Shown: positions 57,600-64,000 of the stretch, piece by piece
Position numbering within the stretch: the stretch's first letter is position 1
How the letters are laid out: each line of letters starts with the position of its first letter
Source: Flaveria trinervia
Lineage: Eukaryota; Streptophyta; Magnoliopsida; Asterales; Asteraceae
Length of the DNA stretch: 64,000 nucleotides
Assembly (NCBI GenBank): GCA_025506515.1
Contig: CM046451.1
Coordinates: forward strand, 71,129,932-71,193,931
Reading direction: 5' to 3'
Program-made: the position numbers and the translations under genes
The notes under the pieces: generated by a model
The model's input: only the letters and a program-made list of their open reading frames with translations
What the model was told of the DNA's origin: nothing
Database searches by the model: none

Positions 57600-58302
57600 A
57601 GAGGGATTTCAGATAAAGTTTAATGAAAGAGAATAAACTTTGAAATCCGGATACCGGTCCCACCTCTGAAAAAGTAGTTTACTTTTGCTCAAAAAGTAGT
57701 TTTCTTGGAAGTCAAAAAGCTTCCGAAAGTTAATTATCTTTGGAAGTTTTAATTAAAAAGCTTCCGAAGCTAAAATAACTTCGGAAGAATTTCCTGAGAG
57801 TTTTGAGAATTTTGCTTCGGAGAGAAACTAAAACTTGAATGCTTTGTATATAAAACAACAAAACTTTCGAGAGTTAATTTTGCTTCGAGAGTAAATGGTC
57901 CTTGAAAATAAGTAATTTTCTCATACAAGTATTTAAGCTTCGGAAGAAAGATCTGAGAACTCTTCTGAAGGTAATTTTTTCAAACAGTTATTTATTTTGA
58001 AGGCATGATTTGCTTCCGAAGTTAAAAGCATAACTTCCGAAGTATCAGAAATTTTCAAAAATCTAAGGAAAGTCTTCAAAAAGAATTTTTCATCCAAAGA
58101 AAACGTGAGCTTATGAAAGTGATGAACTAGACAACTTAGGACACACATATTTTAAGAAATATTAAGAATTAGTTTTAAGAAAAACATACTCAAAGTGAAT
58201 CATCCCAATAGCTGATACAAGATATTTAAATCTCTATTCGTCAAAAGCCTTTGTAAACAGATTAGCATATTGTTCATCTATGTGAACTTTGACTAGTTTA
58301 AT
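57600..58302 (-). repeat. Palindrome-rich spacer of element F
   Basis: No gene is seen. Between about 57715 and 58045 CTTCCGAAG or CTTCGGAAG (and one-base variants) occurs about ten times. The same motif fills the U3 part of the LTRs of A and F. A small ORF at 58148-57933 is chance. Confidence 0.8.
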
Positions 58303-59735
58303 TCATCCTTTTTCATAATTATCTCTTATTAAATGACACCTGATATTGATGTGCTTTGTCCTTAAGTGCTGCACAGGGTTCTCTGTAATTGAGATAGCAC
58401 TATTGTTGTCTATGTGAATGGGAGTCTCTTTGAAGTTTAACCCATAGTCCAGCATCTGATTTTGAATCCAAAGAACTTGAGCACAACAGCTTGCAGTAGC
58501 AATGTATTCAGCTTCAGCAGTTGATGCAGAGACACAGGATTGTTTCTTGCATTGCCATAAGACAACCCTTCCACCAAGGAACTGACATCCCCCAGAAGTA
58601 GACTTTGCAGTCATGTTGCAACCACCGTAATCACTATCTGTATAAGCATACAGATTGAAGTCAGGATTCTTAGGGTACCATAAACCAAGTGTTGAAGCAC
58701 CTTTGAGGTATCTTAGAATCCTCTTGACAGTGATAAGGTGAGACATCTTAGGGTTGGCTTGATATCTTACACATATTCATGTAGCAAACATGATATCAGG
58801 CCTGCTAGCAGTAAGATACATAAGAGACCCAATCATAGCCCTATCTAAGTGCTCATCTATATACTCCCCCTCAAGATCATGTCCAAGAGAGTGGTTTTTA
58901 GCTATAGGTGTCATAGCAATCTTACAATTAGTCATGTTGAATCTCTTGAGTATGTCCTAACATACTTTGACTGACTTATGAAGATGTGATCTTCAAATTG
59001 CTTCACTTGATTTCCCAGAAAGAAATTGAGTTCCCCCATGGCACTCATTTCAAATATGTCTTTCATCAGCTTCTTAAAGTCTTTGCAGAGCTTTGGATTA
59101 GTTGAACCAAAGATGATGTCATCCACATACACTAGAACTAGCAAAATGTCATTTCCCTGTCCTTTGATGAAGAGAGTTCCATCTATAGTACCTCTCCCAT
59201 ATCCATGTTTACAATGATACTCAGAAAGTGTCTCATACCATTTCCTGGGTGCCTGATGCAGCCCATAGAGAGCTTTGTCAAGCTTGCAGACATAATCAGG
59301 ATGATCAGGGTCTACAAAACGAGGTGGCTATTTGACATGAACCTCTTCATCAATCACTCCATACAAAAAGGCACACTTCACATCAAGCTAAAAGACCTTG
59401 AAGTTCTTGGATGCAGCAAATGCCAGGATTATCCTCACAGCTTCTAATCTTGCTACAGGAGCAAAGACAACAGTGTGGTCAATCCCTTCTTCTTGTGTGT
59501 ATCCTTGAACAACCAGTCTAGCTTTGTACTTGATGATGATGCCTCTATCATCTTTCTTGTTCCTAAACACCCATTTGGTTCCAATGGTAGTCTTCCCACA
59601 AGGAAGAGGACAAAGGTTCCAAACTTTCTGCCTTTTGAATTGAAGCAGCTCTTGTTGCATAGCTTCAACCCAACTTCTGTCCTTTAGAGCCTCATCAACT
59701 TTCTTTGGCTCTATTTGGGATAAGAAAGAAGAGTG
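58303..59735 (-). pseudogene. pol: Pol of element F: RT and RNase H
   Basis: RT follows the linker in one frame down to 59388: GTKWVFRNKKDDRG, ARLVVQGYTQEEGIDH, FAPVARLEAVRII, then a stop at VF-stop-LDVKCAFLYG. LYGLHQAPRKWYETLSEY is at 59270-59210 and the catalytic YVDD is intact at 59129-59118. A frameshift follows VKQFEDHIFISQSKY (about 58965). RNase H (58746-58303) has YTDSDYGGCNM, STAEAEYIATASC and HLRTKHINIRCH, ending at an early stop before the usual terminal motif. Confidence 0.88.
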
Positions 59736-61611
59736 AAGACAAACATTTGCTTCATGGGTTTGTCCTCTTGTTCTTACCCCTGAGACAACATCTCCAATGA
59801 TGTTTGTGGTGGGGTGAGACTTGTCGATCCTAAGCTGAGGAATCACATTAAGTTGCTGAGAGAGATCTAATTTAGAGAAATTTAGATCTGGCATAGATGT
59901 TTCTCCCACCACATCAGCACACTTTTCAAGAGAAACTTGATCCAAGCAATGTGTGACATCATTGATGTTCTCATCTATGGTGTGGTTAGTGGCATCAAGA
60001 AATTCTTGGTCATTATCACCACCATCATTGTTGTCTTCTACAATTAAGGTGTTCTTATCTGGTTGTGGAGCCTCTGAGCTGGAATTTGAAGACACCCCAG
60101 ATGTATCAGCTGAGTTTGTCATTGTAGTGCTGACAGAAACCTCATTTGCAGAAGTAGTTCCAACTGGAGCTAAAGACGTATGACTTGAAGGTCTTCTTAG
60201 CTCAAATCTTGGACCAGGATCACCTCTATTTAAATTTTCTGCAGATCCTAAAACATTATCACAAGATTTGTTAAAACAGTTGGTAACTAAATCAAGATCA
60301 AATAGCCAATCTAGACCAGAACCAGCAACACATGATGTGTGTTCATTAAAAGTCACATTGGCTGACTCCTCAACAACTCTAGTTCTGAGATTGTATACTC
60401 TGTAAGCCTTAGCTTCAGAAGAGTATCCAATAAAGTATCCATCATCTGATTTCTCAGCAAACTTGGCAATTTGATCTTTGGTATTCAAGATGGTGCAAGG
60501 ACAACCAAATGACCTGAGAAAACCAATAAAAGGTTTCCTCTTGTGCCAATGTTCATAAGAAGTCTTGCCATGCGTCTTAACTACTAAAACTCCATTTTGC
60601 AAATAGCAGGCAGTGTTAAATGCCTCTGCCTAGATGGTACTGGGCAGCTTAGAGTTAGACAACATAGTTCTTGCAGCTTCAATCAGTGTCTTGTTTCTCC
60701 TTTCAGCAACACCATTTTGCTGAGGAGTCCTGGGAGCATTGTATTGTCTTGTAATACCCTCTTCATCACGGAATGTATCAATGAGTTAGTTCTTAATTTA
60801 GTTCCTTGTGATCAGATTGATTTTTAATCTTTAAGATGAAATTCTTCAGAATCTCAGGAGTCTCATCCTTAGTTCTAAGGAAGAAAACCCAGGTGAATCT
60901 TGTAAGTCATCTATGATCACTAAACAGTAAGAGGTCCTTCCTAAACTCATTACACTGGTGGGGCCAAAAAGATCCATATGTAACAAGTGTATGGGTGTAG
61001 TGATGGAGTTCCTTTCCTTAGGCTTGTGAGATATCTTATGTTGTTTCCCTTTCAAGCATGCAACACAATGGTCATCACTTGTAAACTCTTTTCTTTGGTA
61101 TTCCAGTTACCAAATCAATTTTAATTAATCTGTTCATGTTCTTAATGTTTACATGGCACATTATTTTATGTCATAGGAAAGACTCATCACTATTAGCTTT
61201 AGACAGAAAGCATAAAACTTCTCCAGAGGGAGATGTTTCTTGCAGATCCATCTTGTACATGTTCCCTTTCTTGGGGGCTCTAAGCAGGATATGCTCATGA
61301 GGAATGACCATACCAGGCTTGAGAACAATGCACTCATGCTTAGCAAAGAGCATGTTATGACTTTGATAACAAAATTGAGATACACTCAGAAGATTGTACC
61401 CAAGCTCTTTGACAAAATTTACCTTATCAATGCTGAGCTTACCATTTATGACATTGCCCCTTGCATAAATGTAACCACCTTCATCTCCTTCGAAAGCAAC
61501 TGGTCCTCTAACAATTCTTCCAAAGTTCTGGAGTAGTGACCTATTGCCTATCATGTGTCTGGAACAACCACTATCAATGATCCAAACATTTTTGTTTGTC
61601 TTCAGCTGTCC
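59736..61611 (-). pseudogene. pol: Pol of element F: protease, integrase, linker
   Basis: Protease WIIDSGCSRHMIG is intact around its catalytic Asp (61575-61573). Integrase zinc part begins after SDESFL-stop (61171); the core has LLHMDLFGPTSVMSL, then a frameshift after VIIDDL (about 60905), which removes the frame before the second Asp; NGVAERRN-like sequence is visible near 60700. The C-terminal part runs open from 60602: LRSFGCPCTILNTKD, GYFIGYSSEAKAYRVYN, then a Ser/Thr/Asp linker with NIIGDVVSGVRTRGQ. Confidence 0.87.
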
Positions 61612-61632
61612 CTGCAGAAAGAAAATGATTAG
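61612..61632 (-). promoter_or_regulatory. Gag stop and splice-acceptor-like site, element F
   Basis: Gag ends W-V-S-K-C-N-TAA (61631-61629). On the - strand CTAATCATTTTCTTTCTGCAG|GG follows the plant acceptor pattern: branch-like CTAAT, T-rich tract, TGCAG. Protease starts 27 nt later in the -1 frame. Confidence 0.6.
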
Positions 61633-64000
61633 TTACATTTGGAAACCCAAGCCTTGCTTGTCTTGGGCTCATTAACAGAAGGTAATTCAATAGTAATAGA
61701 TCCTATGGTTTTACTGAGAGGATCTTGAGTTGTTGTTGATGGAGAATTATCAGTCACTTGGTCTTTCTTAGACTTCCACACCACCTTTGGAGTCTTGGAC
61801 TTGACCTTCAAAACTTCGAAAGCTTTTGGACTTTGGAAGTTTTGATGACTGAACCTTTTCAAGATTCTGCAGACACTACATCATACTTCAGTGCTTCGTA
61901 AGAACTCCTTTCTTCCGAGACCAACTTTTCTTCCAAGGGTAATTTTCCCCTTCCCTTCTTCTTAGACTTGGAGCTTCCGAAGGAAACATATTTTCCTTCC
62001 GAAGCTTGAGTCTTCTTAGAACTCTTTGAAGTCTTTGTACTGGTCATATGGATAATACCTTTAGGATTGTATGGACAATCCTTAGCAATGTGAGAGGTAC
62101 TTTCACACATGACACACCTCATTTTCTTCTTCAAAGAGTCTTTTGCTGGGAACAAGACTTTCTTTGGTCACATCCTTTCTCCACCTTCATCTTTGCAGAT
62201 GCTAAGACAGTTCCTTTGGGATGGGAACTGTTCTTGGAGTTTGATGGTCCAGGCTGTGCAGTAGTGGTACAAAACAGATCAGTCTTCTTCTTGTTACTGA
62301 GATGAGTTGAACAAGAACTAGAACTCTTAGCAGAAGAGTTTTGGTTGTTGTCTTCAGTCTTACCACTTTAAACTCTGCAGAGATGAAAACTTGTTTCTGC
62401 TTAGAGTCAAAAGTAGCCTTGATCTTTTGAGCCTTCCTTGCCTTTCTTTTGCTCTTTCTAATCAAGTTCTTTCTCATGGACTTTGTCATCACAGTCTTCT
62501 TCTTCTCCTTAGAAGGATAGTGACCCTTCTTGGAATCCTCCTCTTTACTCTTCTTAGAGGAATTCCTCACTATCTCTTCTTCATCCTCTTTACTCATAGG
62601 ATCTATGAGAGGAAGCTCATTTTCACAAGTTCCATACCTAGGAGATCTTACAGACAAGATTGTGTGTGGAGGAGCTATCTCATTGGATCCCAGTCCCTAC
62701 CTGTTTTGATAGCACACTTTTTTGTCCAGGGATGAGGATATCATGTTCTTGAAGGTTTTTTCTTCAAGAACACTCTTTTCTGCCCTGGCTTTGCTGATCA
62801 CAAGCTCAGGCTGGCACTCAGTTAACTTGGTTATGAGATCTTTGATTTGAGTCCTAAAATTTGTGTGTTCATGTTTTAGAACTAAAATGGTTTTCTCAAG
62901 GTCCTCTATCTTCAGTTTATAATCATTTTCAGACTTTCTAAAATTAGATTTTAAAATGTTTAAGGCTCAAGGTCAGATCTCATCTCCAGTTATAGGACCT
63001 GTATCTATTAACTTTAGCAATGCATCAGAAGTACAGAGATGTTCCAATACCTTGGCTTCATCATGATCTGCCATCAATGCTTGGTTAGGAGAAGCATCTT
63101 CCACCTGAAAGCTCCAGTCAAAGCCTCCTTCTTCAACAGCAACAACAGCCTGCTGCTTTGACTTCTCATTCTGGAGAGCTTTGTCAGTGTAGTTTTATCT
63201 AGATTGTGTTTGGCTACCACTTGTTTTAGGTGCCTTACACTCTCTGGCAATGTGGCCCATCAAGTTACAGTTGTAACACTTGATTTTGCCTTTCTCTAGG
63301 CCAAACTTTCCACTGGTTGCATTGCTTGAAAACTTCTTTCCAGTCCTCTATAGAACTTCTTGGCTTTGTGAGTAAGAAGAGCCATCTGTAGGACTATTTC
63401 CTTGTATTCCAGATCATCTGGATGAATACATTCCAGGTCTTCAAGAGTGAAAAGAGAGTTGCCATAGCTTTCATTAGAAGACACAAAAGCTTGAGAAGAG
63501 CTTGTCTCTTGGAATGGGCTTCCTTGAGTGTAGTTCCCTCTTGGTGTCTCTGGGAAGGTGATGAAAGGACCCTTTGGTGAGTTGTCAGGGTAGCATACGA
63601 GATGATGTTTGGGTTCTATGCTATCCCTTTCAACCACATGTAGGGATGAACCCATTTGATTGTTGGAGTTACAAGATGAACCTTGCATGTTCATCTCTAT
63701 CTGGTAGCCACTGAGAATCCCATATAACTCTGTCAGAGTAAGAGTTTTGAGATTTTCAGTTCTCTTGATCACCACACAGTAGCGTGTCCATTGCCTAGAA
63801 AGTATGGACATGAACTTCCTTACAATGTCTTTGTTCTCAAGAGAAAGTCCTCCATCCATTAGGGTATCCACAATCTTAACATACCTGAAGTACTGCTGAG
63901 TCATGGTTTCACCTGTTTTGAAGGTGAAGTTTTCAAACTGCTGCTTCAGGTGATCCTTCTTGTTCTCCTTGGCTTCAGAGGAACCCTTTATACATCAGTT
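61629..64000 (-). pseudogene. gag: Gag of element F, 5' end outside window
   Basis: From the right edge: 63904-63296 is the Gag domain (YFRYVKIVDTLMDGG, LSRQWTRYCVVIKRTENLK, LTELYGILSGYQIEM) up to a frameshift near 63350. An intact CCHC knuckle (CYNCNLMGHIAREC) is at about 63275-63235. A coiled Glu/Lys part and an acidic piece (62657-62202) follow, then a second intact CCHC (CVMCESTSHIAKDC, about 62125-62085) and a Lys/Ser-rich tail ending at 61629. Several frame breaks remain. Confidence 0.87.

Larger units (their letters stand above)
52929..64000 (-). mobile_element. Ty1/copia element F, 5' end outside window
   Basis: 3' LTR 53702-52929, PPT, aORF, palindromic spacer, pol and gag are read right to left; the window ends inside gag. 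It is the same family as E and A and inserted in E's 5' LTR. It keeps more catalytic motifs than E but still has frameshifts in integrase, RT and gag. Confidence 0.88.

Noticed and set aside
1..64000. Host protein-coding, tRNA or rRNA genes
   Set aside because: All convincing coding similarity is to retrotransposon Gag, Pol or the extra ORF; no tRNA-like or rRNA-like stretch was noticed apart from the tRNA-complementary primer sites.

Overview
The window is plant nuclear DNA made almost entirely of nested LTR retrotransposons; I see no host gene, RNA gene or CRISPR array. The iMet-tRNA primer sites, Ty1/copia pol order (protease, integrase, reverse transcriptase, RNase H) and a large extra ORF after pol point to a flowering plant with copia elements built like Sireviruses. 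The extra ORFs resemble ones I associate with Asteraceae genomes, but that assignment is an inference.

Layout, left to right. (A) 1-1664: 3' end of a + strand copia element, with its 3' LTR truncated. 1665-2222: a small repeat block and a probable - strand LTR fragment. (B) 2223-21036: a + strand copia element with LTRs at 2223-3136 and 20134-21036. Its internal part is chimeric: pol 3' end plus extra ORF occur twice. A Ty3/gypsy LTR plus 18-nt primer site lies in the second copy (15448-16636). 21048-21215: an inverted piece of the B LTR. (C) 21216-24603 and 37368-38572: a - strand copia element split by (D) 24604-37367, a complete + strand copia element with a perfect 5-bp target duplication (TGCTT). 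(E) 38573-52928: a - strand copia element whose pol is split by a solo Ty3/gypsy LTR (45495-47549). (F) 52929-64000: a second member of the E family, inserted in E's own 5' LTR and running off the right edge.

All protein genes are decayed by stops and frameshifts. F keeps the most intact catalytic motifs; E has lost several. B is the youngest by LTR similarity (about 8 differences in about 496 compared positions, by eye).

The main pattern is shared by all four families (B, C, D, E/F). Between pol and the PPT each carries: (1) a noncoding block dense in short palindromic motifs, a different motif per family but the same one as in that family's LTR; (2) a TATA-like box; (3) a long ORF (about 1000-1250 codons) with a conserved N-terminal domain, charged low-complexity middle and no visible membrane segment. 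This looks like an internal promoter driving an accessory protein whose regulatory motifs co-diverge with it. A second shared pattern is a conserved Gag terminus (W-V-[PS]-x-x-N-stop) overlapping a splice-acceptor-like sequence just before protease.
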